A DNA stretch of 64,000 nt from assembly GCA_024516035.1 (NCBI GenBank), contig CM044964.1, forward strand, positions 16,807,084-16,871,083, written 5' to 3'. Below the pieces are notes generated by a model that was given only the letters and a program-made list of their open reading frames with translations, was not told the DNA's origin and ran no database searches. The position numbers were made by a program, and so were the translations under genes. Below are positions 12,334 through 25,231 of this stretch, one piece after another; the stretch's first letter is position 1, and each line of letters opens with the position of its first letter. This DNA comes from Bactericera cockerelli. Taxonomy: Eukaryota; Arthropoda; Insecta; Hemiptera; Triozidae.

Positions 12334-12470
12334 GTCCACAATCAGAACTACCAGGTGATCCAGGCGTACTACGACCAGAACGGCTCGCTGGTGATGCCCC
12401 GCGGGGTGGGCAATGCCGGCCCATGCGACTCGTAAGCCCCGCCCCCGTCCGTCTAACGCGACCAACCCTG
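12334..12470 (+). CDS. pum: pumilio exon w3: AYYDQ block, frame-broken
   Basis: The acceptor CAG is at 12331-12333. The first frame reads VHNQNYQVIQAYYDQNGSLV and on to GVGNAGP; this block is conserved in Pumilio. The conserved continuation MRLVSPAPV is present but one base out of frame, starting at ATG 12423. It runs to the donor GTGAGT at 12471. One missing base near 12420 explains this. Without it, the only open path would be a donor GTAAGC at 12432, which would lose the conserved motif. I prefer the deletion, most simply as a consensus error. Confidence 0.8.
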
Positions 12471-12547
12471 GTGAGTGTCTCGCCCACTTTCCCGCCCCCC
12501 CCCCCTCCTCCCCCCTCCCTCCCCTCCTCACACGGATGTTTCCTTTA

Positions 12548-12870
12548 ATTACTGTTCTCAGTTTCTCTTTCTTTCTTTCTGTCATTCAGAACAATTTACT
12601 ATACATACATGGTTGTATGATGGGACTACACCTTCATGCGCTCCACACGGAATTTTCATTTAATATTGTTCTCAGTTTCTCTTCTTTTTTTTTTGTCATT
12701 CAGAACAATTTACTGTACATACATGGTTGTATGATGGACTACACCTGTCATGCGCTCCACACGGAATTTTCATTTAATATTGTTCTCAGTTTCTCTTCTT
12801 TTTTTTGTCATTCAGAACAATTTACTGTACATACATGGTTGTATGATGGACTACACCTGTCAGCGCTGAA
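12548..12870 (+). repeat. Tandem triplication, ~115-bp unit
   Basis: Three units share GTTCTCAGTTTCTC, a T-rich tract, CATTCAGAACAATTTACTGT, ACATACATGGTTGTATGATG and GCGCTCCACACGGAATTTTC. Each unit contains a good polypyrimidine-CAG acceptor lookalike. It starts 77 bp after the w3 donor. Confidence 0.85.
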
Positions 12871-14389
12871 CGTCTAAATAATGCACAACTGTACCTATGT
12901 ATATAGAGTGTCTTTACTTTATTGAAACAATTGGTGAATATTTAAATTGAAACTAAAAAAAAAAAAAAAATTAAAAAAATCCTTACAGTGATGTAAATAA
13001 AATAACTCAAAATAACGACCGTTTATTGTACTTGATATAACAAACGTACTGGATCTAATTTTGGTATATTTTTCGCTGCAGGTATTTTATGCAAATGTAA
13101 ATAAGACACCCTCTTGTATGTATGTAAAATATGCACGGAAATAAATGCCTAAATTTCACGGACAAAAAGAAAATGATGATTATATAACAGCCCGCCTCTA
13201 CAGAAAGTGAAATGTATTGGTGCCACCTTAGACTTGAAATTCCCTCCTCCTTCTCCTTGTACTGTAATGAAAAACCATTTTTCCGGCCAAAGGCACGTGA
13301 GTTGCTATGTAGCGACTTTAGCACACCTTGGTATAATATTATGGTATATCTTTGTATCGAGTATTGAATGAAACTAAGTTGGTGAACATGGGTTGTAAAG
13401 CATCAGCAGATGTCAAACCTCTGTCGAAAAAGGGTCACATCTCGTGCTACTATGGAAACTGACGAGTGTGTTGTTATTGTACTACTCTGTTCTCTTATAC
13501 GTGTCAAACACTCATGTTTAATTTGTCCTGTATGTTCTTTGTAAATAAATAAACACACTTAAGTTGTGAATGTTTCATAAAAAGTGTCAGGGACACTGTT
13601 CTCAACAATTATTCATATTCCAACACCAGAATTCCACAGTAAAGTGTTCAACTTTCCACAGTACATTTTACTTCTCGATGAGCGATGTAAAATGCTTTCC
13701 ATATTCTCCGAGAGCCAGCTCTGTCCTGATTCTGCGAATCTCTCTCAGTTCTCTCTTCTGCTTCCAGGAAACACTCCCTGTGAACAGTGACTCGAGAATT
13801 TTACAATGCCCCTCTCTGCTTATATTTACCTCATCAAAGGGATCTCTATCGCAATGTCGCACTTCTAGGAACTTCCTTTGTTAGGGTTTACTCCTTATTT
13901 TATAAATTAATATCTGGCTCGATATTCTTGTCATACACAGCTCTGAGTTTGTATCTTGTTAAGGTTCGTGGGATTGATTCGCTCTTGTAGAATTAATTTA
14001 TCTGGAAAAGGCTTGGTTCTTGAAGCTTGTTTGGGTTCTTGGAAACCATGGGTTGGTTCGAGATTGTTGGAATTCCTGTGTGGACCATTGCATAAACTGT
14101 GTGTTTTGTATACTGATGTTTACTTTGTGTTGCTTTTTACTGGGAATTGGAATAAGGAATATACCTCAGACGTCCCTTTACTCTTGACAGTCAACTTAAT
14201 GGCCGCCCTTTGATGAGTTCCTATGATTCCACATAGTTCATAGTACCTCGAAACAGTTATCTCTCTCACACACATACATCTTTTCATGACTGATGCTCTC
14301 TCCTTTTGTTTGTACAATAATACTTCCGCTTCATTTTGGTTTCCTGCTCTCGTCTTACATATTACATTTCCACTTTTATTGCAGGACGT

Positions 14390-14406
14390 GCCTTCTCTCT
14401 CCCTCC

Positions 14407-14447
<41 letters not shown>

Positions 14448-14482
14448 CCCCCTCCCCCCTCCTCCCTCCCTTTCTCCCTCTC
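14390..14482 (+). repeat. CT/CCT microsatellite
   Basis: A long CT run passes into CCT-rich sequence. Similar tracts at 300-470, 600-690, 6862-6990 and 7980-8200 create open frames on both strands that are artefacts of composition. Confidence 0.9.
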
Positions 14483-16199
14483 ACGCTTCCCTTTTTCTTT
14501 CTCATATCCGTCCAAAATTGTGTTGGATGCGAGCCAGAACAGTGGCAGGATAGGTATAGATACACATCTGTAGATGGGATAGCAAAAACAAAGGAAATTG
14601 AACGTGAGAGAGGGAGAGGAAGCTGCAGTGTGAGGGAGAAGGATGAAATGAATGGGTTTGTTTTCGGTTTCATGTTTGCATGGGTAACATCTTGTCCGAA
14701 TAGAAAGAAGAGAGAGATGGGAGATGGTAGAATCTCTCTCCTTAAATAAGGCATGAGAATTTCACGAGAAGTTGAAAATTACTTTTCCGTTTTCTCTGAC
14801 TTGTCTTCTTCTTCTTCTCATTATTCCTTTCTTATTTTTTTGTAACTTTTATCTCCACTATCTCTTAATCTTTACTCTACATTTTCCGTCTCTCTTTCTC
14901 TCTGGCTGTTCATTAATTTTTTCATCCCAACTTTGTTCCTTTTTTTCTCTCTCCCTCTCCCTTTCTCACTCTCTTTTTCGAGTTCTCTTGCTTCTAGCTG
15001 AACATCTAGCACTATAGTATTACAATATTCTAATGAAGCCTTGTTAGGGCAGCTTATTCTTCCTTCGTCCCGTCTTGTTGGGATTTGAGAATTTACAGGC
15101 AGGATTTAACCACTCAAGTTCTTCAGTCTTCTGTTGTATCATCTAACCTTTTCAAAGAAGAGTTCTCCTGAACCATTTTTTTTTTTTTAATACAGATATA
15201 ATGGGAGAATAAATAAAATCCTCTTCTATAGAGGATTTCGTCCCAGAATTATAATAATGTGAAATCTTATGTATCAGCACAAAATGGGACATCTTATTAT
15301 GACCTTTAAATCTGTCAAGGTTGTCCTTCAAGGTTAGGTCAACTTCAGTATCTTAAATGGTTTGACCTAAACTTTATTCCATGTTCAGATTTTAAATAAA
15401 AATTGACCTTAAGTTTCTGATCTGGTCCTTGAAGCACAACCTTGATAGATTTGGAAAGGTCTTCATAAGATGTTCTTTACATCCATAGTTTTCAACAAAA
15501 AAAATTGACCTCGTCACATAAAAGCGTCCACCCTGTATGTAGGTACTTGCTCCTATGTAAATTGTACACATTTCAATTTCTATAACACGTACATTGTTAA
15601 GGAAGAAGTAAAAGGTAATTTGTCACTTTGACTGGTAAGTTTCAACTTAAACGGAATGCAAGTTTTCCTTTTCTCGAAAGCTCAACTTTTTCTTTGTAAA
15701 TGTCATCGAAAGAATTTTAACAATTTGATTGAAGTATCATAATCGTATTATGTGTTTTAGTCAAACTAGAACTTTTGAGACAATTTTACTAGTAGCAGAT
15801 GTTTCAAAATTAATATTTTTGCTGCGATAACAAATTTGTGTATTCTAGAAAGTTGGATCGTTAAAGACTCACAAGATACTTCTGTTTTAAGTGGAAGGCT
15901 TTTCAAAAGAAGAAAATCATTATTTACACCATCCGTGTTAAGAAAGAACTTGAATTCAGCTAAAAAGTATTCAATTCTGCTGAGTGCTTTTTTTGAATTT
16001 AAGTATTTTTTTTGTTTTGTAATTTGTATTTTGTAAATATCTGGTATCTTTATTTATTTATCAAATAAGACAGCATACAAGTAGACACACAGAAATAAAG
16101 ACAGTATGGGTTCCAAGTTCTAACCTTATGATAGTTAAGATATAATAAAAGCTCAAACAACTACACCTACTGTCTAAAATCTATTAACTTATTACAAGT

Positions 16200-16420
16200 T
16201 AGCCAGCCTCCGTGGCGTGACTACTGCCCGTAGTCCAAAGATCCCAGTTGGGCAGACTTTTCGAAGAAAATTATATTTCCTCGAAGTACGTGACGCTGGC
16301 TTTTTCGGTCCTACCCAGACTGGGTGAGGTTAATGTGGGTAGCTGGTACGATTCCTAGCGAATGTAGGTTAAAACCTCCGTCCTGACCATCTATCTCAAA
16401 TCAGGACGTTAAAACCAAAT
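16200..16420 (+). repeat. SINE-like segment related to family C
   Basis: GCCAGCCTCCGTGGCGTGAC at the start, then CCCAGACTGGGTGAGG, ATTCCTAGCGAATGTAGG, TTAAAACCTCCGTCCTGA and GGACGTTAAAACC follow the order of blocks in the poly(A) SINE at 11880-12127. It is diverged and lacks a clear A tail. Confidence 0.5.
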
Positions 16421-19400
16421 AGAATCAATGGACATGAGAGGAGCCTAGATATTAGATCTTGGCGTCCATACAGTGCCTATCTCACGGACACGGAATTATT
16501 ATTATGAGTTTCAAAATGTTGATCCCTGTGAATGTTGCTGAATATAATTTAACTGTAGGAAATCGCAAAAAATCAAAAAGATAAATGATGTCACTCTAGG
16601 TTCTATTTTGTTCTTCGTCTCTCGGTAACATGAAAATGGTCATTGTTAATGTTGAAAACAGACATATAAAAGTTTTAAATTTTACCTTTTATGTCGACTT
16701 TTAGTGAAGGTTTTGAATTTATTGTGACATAAATGTGATTTTTGGCTTTTAATGTCTGCTGTGTACAAGAGACGTGGGTTATTTATTGCATTGGGAGAGG
16801 TGGGACTGTGTGCCTCTGTACTCTAAGTGCCATCCTATAGCTGAGTATATTAGCTCCACTCTTTCTCCCTTTCTCCCAGTCCTAGTAGAAAATGTCATTA
16901 CCTGACCTTTACTTACTGTCTCTTTCTACATTCATAAATTCTCTCTCCTCTCTCCCCCCGCCTCTTCCTCTATTTCTATAATCCATCCCCTCGCTCTCTT
17001 TCTCCAATCATTCTCTCTCTCTCTCTCTCTTTCATCCCATTCTTTATGAACATTTTTTAATGCGCTTTTTTCCTCTCTGTTCATTTCTCTTTTCTTTTGT
17101 GTTGAATGCAACCTCATTTTTTATCCTGTACCTTCAGGACTATGTGTTCTACCTTCCTCTCTCACTCTCTTTCCCTCCCTCCCTCCTTTCCTTCCTCTCT
17201 GAACAATTTTGCTGTACATCTTCGTTATTCCTTCTCTTTTTAACCTTTACCTCCCCCTCCCCTCCTCCACCTGTATATAATATTGAATGTTGAAGTCTGA
17301 CATTTGGTTCTGAACAGCGCCACGTTTCCTATTGGTTCGACAGATTTTGTGTGGGCAACTTGCGATCATCAAAGGTTATTTTATGTTTTTATTATAGCTG
17401 AACGCTAATTGGGTCAGGAAAGGTCAAATAATCTTGGCGTACACTTTGATTGGAAGGGCTTCTTTCTCTGTGTGATTGACTTACTGAAAATCTTTCATTG
17501 AAATTCTAAATAAGAAATGTAATGGATAGTTGAGTGAATGGTAACACCACGTTAATGAACTTGAATGTTTTCTCGCTCTCGTTAATAATAAATGAAAGCC
17601 TAACTTTAAGAAACTTGATTTAAATTGTATGAGCGCCCCGTTTCTTTTTTGGTTATGCAATGTGCAATAAGTAAATAAATTAGAGGATGTGCCATAGGAA
17701 CTGGTATTGAGTTGTTGGTATTTAGTCTAGGTTGGATTATGTATTCATTGACTGTCTATTTTGCTTCTCCTTCATAGATGTAAAATTTACTTGAAATATT
17801 AATCCGAGGATTTGCCATACACGTGTCTCTTTACAGAGAGCGGTTTTGAAAATTTTCTAAACTTTCTCTGTTTAAATTAAATTGCTTTCCTAAAGTTTCA
17901 CGCCACTGAGGTATACATTTCTGTCAAAGAAACGCCTCTGAGGAATCATAAAAGCGAAGTTTCAGCTCATGGATTAATAGTTTTAATACCTATGGATGTG
18001 ATGTTGTGTTTAAGTGTGAGGAGTTGTATGAATGGTGTAGCTCGTACCTGGCCCGAAGTTCTCCTTTTTCATAGGGAGTCTTACCTTATCGTCTCGTCCT
18101 GGATCATAGAACAAATCTGTCTGGGTTGTCTTGTCTATAGGAAACGGTTTGTAAACGGAAACGTTCTCTTTTAACTCAGGTTGTGGATATGGATGGAAGT
18201 TAGTAACATAGCTCCTTTTTGTTTCTGGTCTTTACTCTTTACAATATACATACTGTTTACTGTATTATGTACTATGAAATTATAAATCTAAAAATCTAAA
18301 ACAATCATATCTGTTGAAATGGATCCATCTATTCTCATAAAGAGATTGTTTTTGTTGTTGTTTGTAACCAGCTTGACCACAGCTGGGGAGTGATGATCAC
18401 CAGCCAACAAAAATAAAAAGTTTGCTCGTCTTGAACCACATATTTCTATGTGCGATCAACGATCATGAGAACTTGGGGCTTTTCTGTAAAACATTAAACC
18501 CCTTGTGGGAAACTGCAAGCTATCCTGGCTTGTTAGGGTTGGTTAGTCTGATTATAGTCCTCTAGTATAGAGACACTCCTCTTCTCCCTGTTTAACGTCC
18601 CCTAGCCATTCAGAGGTAATGTACCCATGCCGTGAGCACCGAGAAAATCCTCAGGGAAAGCAACATATTGGCAGCCATGTTGGATATAACTAAACAAAAC
18701 ATGAGGTAGTGATGATTAATGATGTTAAATTGTGAAAGCAAGTCTGAGAGTGTGTTAGTCATAAGAGTAGGACTATAGTTTAGTGGAGAGAGAAGAGGAG
18801 AGGGTAGAGAACCCTACAGCGTATGGGAGAGTGTAGGTGTAGAGATAATGAAGAGTGGGAGTAGAGTCATAAAGTGTTTTACCTGAGTTTCTCGAAGTCC
18901 ATGTTGGTTTTTCTTCAGTAGCAAGGTAATTACCTTATCTCTTCTCCTTCCTATCAGTATCCCTCCTTCTTTCTAATGAGGCTTTAATTACTTGAACTGT
19001 TTATCAAGCTCGAGTAGGCAGTGTATGTTAGGTCCAAGTGCTCCTGCACAAATAGGAGGGGCAAGCTTTTTCCAACAGGGTGGCTTTATGTCTGGATTAG
19101 AAAATTTGGAAAGTGCCATAAATTTGTTTTTTTTTTTTCATTGAAAAATAAGATTTTTTTTATATTAATGAAAGAAAAATGATTTTGTGTGTTTTTTTTG
19201 TCTGTAAAATTAAAAGAGAGTCATAGGTGAGCTCAGTGAACTGAATTAATTGTCATGAATATTTTTACTATATCTTCTAGAAATCTAGAAGTATTAGGTG
19301 AAGTCCAAGTATGGCTTTGAAAAGTTTATCCGTTATAAGTCTGAAGTACTTTTTAGTCTTAAAATAGAGCGCAAATAAATGATGGACTGACGTCACATGT

Positions 19401-20484
19401 TTTAAAACTTTATATTTCAGTTTTACTAAGGTAGTTTTTATGCACTACATGCTGGTTTTATGTGAAGAAATATTTTTTATGAAAAGTTTTTTTTTATGAA
19501 TTCCTTCGTGCAACCGTATGTGTATTATGGAACTCTTTTCATTGCTGGGATCCTTGGTACGAAAATTTTCTTCCTCCGTTCTTCCTCCCACTCACTCGTT
19601 TCAATTTTTTCTCCACATGTTTCAAATTACTCTCCAACTGCGACTTTCTTTCTCTCCTCTCCCCCCTCCCTCCTCTTTTTCCGACCAAAGTTGTGTTGCC
19701 TCTAAAATTAGCGTTGCCTTCTCGAGTTGTTTAAGTTAAAACAACTTTGCGAATAAGTTCCGACGAGGGACAAAGGGTGGAGAGAAAATGAACCTGAAAA
19801 GTCGGAATGTAAATATTCACACGTTTTAGACATGAAACTCTCAAGGGCCCTCTCCCTTTGTTTCTCCTCTCCTTCTCCTTTCTTCTCCTCCTCCTCCTCC
19901 TCTTCCTCTTCCTCCTCTACTCTGTTCTCTTCCTTCTCAATTTTCCTTTTTTTTCTCGCTCTCTTCTCTCTCTCTCTCGTTTCTTTCCTAGTGTTCCCAT
20001 GTGAGTGAAACACCCTCTGACCGTTATTTGAATAGAAAATACCTCTGCCATGGTTAAAATATTTGCGTGCCTTACCTTTATTTTACTAAAAACACAAGAG
20101 GAAAGAAGGAAGTAAAAAAAGAAAAAAAAAACTATGTAAAGGGACTAAATATTAAATACCTTTTCAAAATAAAGCACTGTCACGACTTGAAAATCTAATT
20201 TAACAATTTTGAGAAACGCCCTTCATCTTTACCCATACTGTGTATCATCGCCTTTAAAGAAAAATAAACTTGAAATTGATTAACAGAAGAAACTAAAATG
20301 TCATAAAATAGATGAACCTATTAGAATAGCTTATTTCTACCACTTAAACTGAGCGCAATCGCAGCCGGGACATACTTTGGTAAATGCCAGTATATATTGC
20401 GGGACAGCCGCAATCGCAATCGATTGCTGGGATCTAAGTAGCCCCCCCACCACCACGACTCTATTGATCCGGCCCACCTTGCAG

Positions 20485-20636
20485 GAAACGGCGCACTGCG
20501 ACTGGTGTCGAACCCGGGTCCTCAGCCGGGGGCGCCCCAGATCCCCACCACTCCCCCCTCCTCCCTGTACACCCAGCAACAGCTTCTCTCTACGCGTCCA
20601 ATCCCTCCGCCCCCGTCCCGAACGGTAACCTGGCAG
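20485..20636 (+). CDS. pum: pumilio exon w4: low-complexity linker, frame unclear
   Basis: The acceptor is CCTTGCAG at 20477-20484 and the donor GTAAAC at 20637. One frame reads NGALRLVSNPGPQPGAPQIP then SSLYTQQQLL. The end must be in a different frame, reading SLYASNPSAPVPNGNLAG, because only that joins w5 in phase. One missing base near 20583-20590 reconciles them, and another at the exon start fits the phase left by w3. Alternatively, one frame is open through the whole exon if w3 is spliced at 12432. Composition and codon bias support exon status; the exact peptide is uncertain. Confidence 0.6.
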
Positions 20637-20699
20637 GTAAACTCTCCTTGATACGGCTGCTTGTTGTTGTGTTGTTGTTAGTGTTGCACCTCCCTGTTG

Positions 20700-20830
20700 T
20701 TTCCTCATCACGGTGGTGAGTGGTTAGCGCGCTGGACTTGGAATGCGGAGGTCGGTGTTCAACAAGTTCAATCGTGACGTGAAAAAATAGCGATTTATTT
20801 GGGTTAGACACGTGACGACACGCGACCGAC
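20700..20830 (+). repeat. tRNA-derived SINE-like element
   Basis: GGTGAGTGGTTAGCGCGCTG resembles a Pol III A-box region and AGTTCAATC a B-box. The tail then carries TTTGGGTTAGACACGTGACG. Cloverleaf pairing is not maintained, so this is a SINE and not a tRNA gene. Confidence 0.5.
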
Positions 20831-21849
20831 TGCTAAATAAATATGTTTTTACTGTTCATACTTGTGTATCTAGTTTTTTTTTTCCTTTGGTTTTTGATCC
20901 GAAATTAGTACATAAGTATGTATACTTGTACAGTAGTGATTAGTAGTTTTCGGTTTTCATTTCCATTTTATTCCTTCTTTGTTTTGCCTTCGTGTGTGTG
21001 TGTTTTGGTTTTGGGTAGGATACTTTTGGAACCTAAATATTTGTCGGTTTTTTATTTTCTTTTTTGACATACTTTGGTAAATGCCAGTATATTTTGGCTC
21101 ATTATCATTATTATTTATTTTGTATTCCTACAATTCAGTTTCTGTTGATTGTTCTTCAAATTTACAATTTATCACAACATCTATACGTATTGTTTTCCAA
21201 AGTTTAAGTAATTTTTAATTTTTCATTAAAGGCGATGATTCACTTCATTTAATATTTATTTATATTTAATTTTCTATTTTTTCAAATTAGCTCGTGCATG
21301 GTTTTAGCATTTTTATTTCTATCGGAATTCACAAGCTGCATTGTATTCTCAGTGACTCATGGACACCATAGAAATTAGTTAATAATCAATGGAAAGATTT
21401 TATCTTTTCAAGCATCAAGTTCGCTCGCTTTCATCAAGTCCGATTTTTCTTTTTGTGAAAAGTGCTAGGCAAACGGAAAATTCGGCCTTCTTTTTTTAAC
21501 AAATAACAACAATGAAATCTAGCGGGTTTTAAAAAATCACGTGGGTTGAGTTTCTCAGAAAACTGAGAAAGCTGTTTTGGAGTCGTTAGTTCTCGTTAGC
21601 TAGCTACTAATGGGGGACTATCCTCTCAATTTTTCGACTACCTGAACGGAACATGACTCACCAATAATAAAATAATTTTATAATGTGTCACTCTTTAAAT
21701 ACATATTACCATGGGATAGTTTGATTTCAGGTACACAACTAAAGAGCTGTCATAGTGTATAATGTTATAATATGCATTTTACTCTTGTTGTATTCATTTT
21801 ATTCTTGCATAACTACAAATTTTTCTAATGATATACACAATATTGACAT

Positions 21850-22130
21850 TTTATAAAACGACTAGCCGTTTGCCCGTGCTTTGCAACGGGACTAAATTTC
21901 AAATTTACTAAGGCATGGCCGTACTGCTAGACAGCAATGCCTTTTTGAACTTTTTATAATTTTTTGGACAAAGCGATAATGGTTTTGGGGGGGTCAATTC
22001 TGAGACATTTTGCGCTATCTCTTACCGTTTTGGCTAAACAACTCCGGACAAACAAACAAACATAGGTAGGTAGGTAGGTAGGTAGGTAGGTAGGTAGGTA
22101 GGTAGTCCTTTTTTCTGTTTTATATATAGA
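21850..22130 (+). repeat. Dispersed repeat with (AGGT)n 3' tract
   Basis: Starts near GACTAGCCGTTTGCCCGTGC, continues to CTCCGGACAAACAAACAAAC, then ten or so AGGT units (22064-22104), then TTATATATAGAG. The microsatellite end is typical of retroposed LINE or SINE tails. The family was not identified with certainty. Confidence 0.5.
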
Positions 22131-22275
22131 GATTTTGATTTTTCTTCAAAACATCGTGCATATAATTATACATACAGCTCTAAATAGTAGACATTATTAA
22201 ACTGATTTTTTGCTCTCTCTCTCTGCTCCTCCCCTCTCTCTGGTGTCTCCCCTCTCTCTGGTGTCTCCCCCCAAG

Positions 22276-22371
22276 GTTTGCCGCCCCAGGCCGGGAACAG
22301 CGTCAACTCAGGCGCCCCCTACAATAACTTGACCACTCTCACGTCAAGCCTGTCCTCCCTCTCCGCGGCAG
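22276..22371 (+). CDS. pum: pumilio exon w5
   Basis: The acceptor is CCAAG at 22271-22275 and the donor GTATGC at 22372. Entered in phase 1, it reads LPPQAGNSVNSGAPYNNLTT then LTSSLSSLSAAG, a Ser/Leu-rich linker as expected between the Pumilio N-terminal blocks and the RRDSF motif. Length is 96 nt; it exits in phase 1. Confidence 0.78.
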
Positions 22372-22399
22372 GTATGCAACGTGCAACACTCATGGCTTG

Positions 22400-22810
22400 T
22401 GTAGTTTTCGCCACTAGTTTTTCTTGTGATTTTCACCCCGTTTTCGCTTGATTTTCACCGCTTTTTTTTGCTCTTTATGATTTTCACCCCTAGTTTTTGT
22501 TATGTCATGATTTTCGTTATGATTTTTAACACTAGTTTTTGTTGTGTCATGATTTTCGTTAAGATTTTTACCACTAGTTTTTGTTATGTCATGATTTTCA
22601 CCACTAAATTTTGTTGTTATGATTTTCGCCATTAATGTTATTACTTGTTTCCACTCTGATTTTTACCACTAGGTTTTGTTAACATGCTTTGCGCTTTGAT
22701 TTTCAGTTCTAGTGTTTGCTGATTTAGCTTCCGTTGTGTTTTGCCTACATACTAGTTTTTGTTATAATTTTCATTGCTAATTTTTGTTTTGATTTTCATT
22801 TATTTTGCCG
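22400..22810 (+). repeat. Imperfect T-rich reiteration, ~25-55-bp spacing
   Basis: Blocks such as ACTAGTTTTTGTTATGTCAT followed by GATTTTCGTTATGATTTTTA recur with drift. The resulting open frames on both strands are made of repeated short peptides and are not taken as genes. Confidence 0.65.
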
Positions 22811-24539
22811 AGATATTCCACTCTACTGGTTTTTATTGTGATTTTTTACTTTCGCTATGATTTTTGCCAATATTTGCTGTGGTATTCAAATTTCACAGTC
22901 GTTTTCCTCTGATTCCCCAATTCCCCTAGTTAAATGTTTCCACTATTTTTCTTTGCTCGTTGATTTTGCTTTTAACATAATTTTCAGCCCGTCTATGTAG
23001 GTTCTTCTCCTCACCTTTCATATTTTTTAACTTATTTTTACAATAGGATCATCACATTTTATGTACATTTTACCAGTTTAAACTTGTAATCCAGTGAGGT
23101 AACGCAGCAAGTGTTCTCTCTGGATCGCCAAAGTCAAAAACTTTGTGTGACTTTACCTGAAAAGAGTGATGTGAACAAAATAAAATATAGATTATATTAC
23201 TAAGGATTTTTACATTAATAAAGTTTCAACTGTTGTGGTATTATGTACCCTGTCGTTTTGCGCTACAGATCTTTTTTTACCGATTAATTTTTTGTAATTA
23301 TTGAAAAATCATATATGATTGGTCAGATTATATTTACTTACTGAACACTGCACTGGTACTTGTACCACTAACAACCTGTTGCTCAATTTGCGACACTACT
23401 CCCCTCCGCCTCCCCCTCCCCATCCCCTCGAGTTTGGTTATTGAAAGTTTATTTTTGTAATACTGACTCTTGAACTTTTTTATTTTATTTTTATCAACCC
23501 AATTATTATTGTGTTCACAGTTTGTCATATTTCTGCCACCTGTTTGCATTTTCACTTCAGTATTTTTTCAGCAACTTGGTTTTTTTTCAACAGATTTTGT
23601 GCACCCGCTTGTTTATTCTGCATTCTAATAATGTTTTTATTTCCTTTGTTTTCAGAATTGTTTGATTTAACGGTTATGTTTTGAGTTTTTTTTTTTTTTT
23701 TGCAGTAATGTCGTTTTATTTTATTTTACTATCCTAGATTTTTCGTAGCAATGCTGAAATTATTATAAATATTATATTTCGGTTGACATATTCAAAGTCT
23801 ACTATAATTTATTACTTAATTTTTTTTCTTCTCATTTTTAAACTTTGATTATTTACTAGGTACTAGGAAAGAACACGTCTAAAGTGAAACTTTTTAGTTT
23901 AATTTAATGTTGATGTTTTATTTGATGAGATATCTTCTTCTCTTAACTGAGAATATTTACACTGATGAAAAAATACATGCTAATGAGAGATCTAAAGTTA
24001 GTCTTTTGAAGCTCTTTTTTTTCGATGTGACAGAATTCGTTCTGGAGAAAATCTTTGAGATTTATTTACTCTTTCAGTGATGAAAAGAAGAGATAGAAAT
24101 CTACCTTGTTGAACTAGATTTGTGCTTTGAATATTCCTATCTCTTTTGTCAGTTAGTACTCAGAAGATAGAAGTCTCAGTGAGTTGAATTCACTTTGGTG
24201 TTTTGACAGAATGTAAATTAGTAGTACGTGTTTCTTTATGTATTTTTCATGCATTTGTAAATAATTTAAAAGTATATATTATATATTGTACATACAAAAC
24301 TATGTAAATTTCAACTATGTTCATTTCATTCAATGTCCTAGCATTTATTGTATCTTTCGATTTCTGTACTCGTAATTACTGTTGGATCTATCTTCTTTGG
24401 AAACGACTGAAACCCCCTTGTATTTTTCTTCTGGTTATTGTTCTATACATTTTTTCCGTCATTAATTTTTTTACATAATAAAATTATTATTATTATTCAA
24501 CACTTTATTAGATATAAATGGACATATGCACTGAACAAA

Positions 24540-24780
24540 TAATTAATAATAATAATATATAATATTATAACTCTTTATTGACAAGAATAATATTGACAAG
24601 GGCGTAATTATGCCTGAGGCAATCTCTGCCATCAAACCCATGTTATTTTAACAATGAAAAAAATGGAACAATAATTACAATAAAATTGAAAAAGAATAGA
24701 AAAATACATAGAAACATATGTCCTAACCAAAGGGCGGGGTTATTGCCTATGGCAATCTCTTCCACCTACCCTCTCTAAAA
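24540..24780 (-). repeat. Short interspersed element, family D
   Basis: Contains AACTCTTTATTGACAAG and ends in GGGCGGGGTTATTGCCTATG then GCAATCTCTTCCACC. This block recurs at 30000, 30553, 32742 and 37519, with diverged forms at 25389, 38388, 38675, 56521 and 57105. Orientation is set by the copy at 29985-30165. Confidence 0.65.
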
Positions 24781-25094
24781 TTATCCCCGTGTTTTTTTTC
24801 TATACATTTTTCTGTCATTAAATTTTTGTACATAATGAAATGACCCCCTTGTATTTTCTTCTGGTTTTTTTTTTTACATTTTTCTGTCAATGATTTTTTT
24901 AAATTTTTGTAAAACCCGTGTTTTTTTTCTGGTCACTTTCTATACATTTTTCTGTCATTAAATTTTATAACATTTTTCTGCCATTAAATTTTGTACATAA
25001 TGAAAAAAATTATATTTCATGTCCTTATTTCTACTGAACATTGTACGACTGTACCAAGCGTCTCACCTGTGTGTCTCCCTCATCTGCTTGACAG

Positions 25095-25213
25095 GGCTGG
25101 GCCTAGGAACGGGCAGCACGGGACGCCGGGACTCGTTTGACCGCAACACCTCTGCCTTCTCCCCTCTCTCGACTACGGGCGACCCAAGTGGCCGCAGAAC
25201 TACGGCGCTCTCG
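25095..25213 (+). CDS. pum: pumilio exon w6: RRDSF motif, frame-broken
   Basis: The acceptor ACAG ends at 25094 and the donor is GTAAGC at 25214. The first part reads GLGLGTGSTGRRDSFDRNTS then AFSP; RRDS is conserved in Pumilio. The rest makes better sense one base out of frame, as SLDYGRPKWPQNYGALG, and the switch falls in TCCCCTCTCTCGAC near 25162. A missing base in that pyrimidine run is the simplest explanation. Confidence 0.78.
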
Positions 25214-25231
25214 GTAAGCATCCAGCCACTC

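Larger units (their letters stand above)
12471..20484 (+). other. Long pumilio intron (8 kb)
   Basis: Contains a 115-bp triplication (12548-12870), CT tracts (14390-14480, 14940-14970, 16940-17030, 17150-17200), a SINE-like segment (16200-16420) and a G-poor AT-rich background. Many short open frames come from CT repeats. I recognise no exon. One short exon or one missing base is needed to reconcile the phase of w3 with w4. Confidence 0.5.
20637..22275 (+). other. pumilio intron
   Basis: Contains a tRNA-like SINE head (20700-20775), a 26-bp sequence (around 21067) repeated from 20370, a dispersed repeat ending in an (AGGT)n tract (21850-22130) and AT-rich sequence. No exon was recognised. 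Confidence 0.55.
22372..25094 (+). other. pumilio intron, AT-rich with T-rich reiterations
   Basis: From 22400 to 22900 there are many imperfect units of GATTTTCACCACTAGTTTTTG type. From 24470 to 25010 there is repeat family D plus short reiterations of TTTTTCTGTCATTAAATTTT. No exon was recognised. Confidence 0.55.

Noticed and set aside
12413..12877. 154-residue plus-strand open frame
   Set aside because: It crosses the w3 donor and reads into the 115-bp triplication. The repeated peptide reflects the repeat only.
14120..14754. Overlapping 86-137-residue open frames on both strands
   Set aside because: They run through a CT/CCT microsatellite and consist of Ser/Leu/Pro or Arg/Glu runs. No conserved motif or splice context.
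12432..20636. Uninterrupted join of donor 12432 to the w4 exon in its fully open frame
   Set aside because: It avoids frame breaks but discards the conserved MRLVSPAPV motif and gives an unconserved, Pro/His-rich peptide. One-base consensus errors fit the conserved motifs better.
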